DNA of 5,996 nucleotides, from NCBI GenBank assembly GCA_012514775.1, contig JAAYZQ010000559.1:1-5996 (forward strand). Direction: 5' to 3'. Of the stretch, positions 5,839 to 5,996 are shown piece after piece. Numbering within the stretch: the first letter of the stretch is position 1; every line of letters starts with the position of its first letter. Origin of the DNA: Anaerolineaceae bacterium (GTDB lineage Bacteria; Chloroflexota; Anaerolineae; JAAYZQ01). A program made the translations under genes and the position numbers. Under the pieces are notes generated by a model. The model made no database searches. It was not told the DNA's origin and saw only the letters and a program-made list of their open reading frames with translations.

Positions 5839-5996
5839 GCGCCCCTACTTTCGCTGCGCTCAGGACCTTGCCGTTCCAGGTGTCGCTCCAGGAGGGCGGC
5901 AACGCCCAGGCAGGGCAGCACCGGGAGGATGGCGGACGGAACGTCCAGGGCGACCAGGGGCAGGCCCAGCCGGCGGCCGGCCTCCACGGCCAGGAA
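5835..5996 (-). CDS. C-terminus of a probable hydantoinase/oxoprolinase-like H4MPT-linked C1 protein (5' part outside window)
   Basis: An open frame enters from the right edge and ends at TGA 5837-5835, giving 53 residues. The stretch FLAVEAGRRLGLPLVALD followed by a hydrophobic helix and LLERHLERQ resembles the end of the hydantoinase/oxoprolinase-like proteins (MfnF-type, ASKHA fold) that sit next to the amino-acid kinase in bacterial H4MPT/methanofuran clusters. MfnF joins the furan diphosphate to tyramine. The visible part lacks any catalytic motif, so the assignment rests on weak C-terminal similarity plus context. The last residues (GPERSESRGA) look like a non-conserved tail. The ATGA overlap with mfnE shows that the two are translated as one unit. 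Confidence 0.5.
   Translation of the reverse strand, partial: FLAVEAGRRLGLPLVALDVPSAILPVLPCLGVAALLERHLERQGPERSESRGA

Noticed and set aside
4328..5902. Minus-strand open frame of 524 codons across mfnB and mfnE
   Set aside because: It is a high-GC shadow with low-complexity Arg/Gly/Pro composition. The mfnB and mfnE frames carry strong, position-matched motifs instead.

Overview
The window is a GC-rich stretch, by eye roughly two thirds G+C. It is densely packed with genes carrying Shine-Dalgarno-like sites and ATGA start/stop overlaps. The gene content is that of a bacterium (less likely an archaeon) that makes archaeal-type C1 carriers: methanofuran (MFR) and tetrahydromethanopterin (H4MPT). 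Bacteria with such clusters include methylotrophic proteobacteria, planctomycetes and several uncultured lineages; the sequence alone does not let me choose among them.

From right to left the layout is as follows. At 5835-5996 (minus) is the C-terminal tail of a probable hydantoinase-like H4MPT-linked protein. It overlaps mfnE (5152-5838, minus), the aminomethylfuran-phosphate kinase of methanofuran synthesis, by ATGA. mfnB (4472-5182, plus) encodes the first enzyme of methanofuran synthesis and runs head-on into mfnE with a 31-bp 3' overlap. A 143-bp divergent intergenic region (4329-4471) separates mfnB from a leftward four-gene block. That block is: a free pol-beta-type nucleotidyltransferase (3312-4328); a large LarC-like protein (1229-3253); a DmrB/AfpA-like flavoprotein (700-1227); and a dihydropteroate-synthase-like protein that runs off the left edge (1-703). 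The last three are tightly coupled, by 1-nt spacing and then an ATGA overlap.

The most unusual object is the LarC-like gene. Its first ~236 residues are a LarC N-terminal domain (nickel insertion for the nickel-pincer cofactor). The usual LarC C-terminal domain, which binds Mn-CTP in characterised LarC, is not recognisable. In its place are a His-rich linker with 24 His in 55 residues and a complete second copy of the nucleotidyltransferase encoded next door. Because LarC chemistry is CTP-dependent, this may be a domain replacement in which a pol-beta-fold nucleotidyltransferase supplies the nucleotide-handling half. Its position in an H4MPT/MFR cluster leaves a second possibility: a LarC-derived enzyme with another job in C1-carrier metabolism.

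As a system, mfnB, mfnE and the hydantoinase-like gene serve methanofuran/C1-carrier formation. The DHPS-like protein and the flavoprotein fit pterin assembly and dihydromethanopterin reduction. The nucleotidyltransferase and LarC-nucleotidyltransferase pair is the unexplained part. No RNA genes, insertion sequences, CRISPR arrays or attachment sites were seen.
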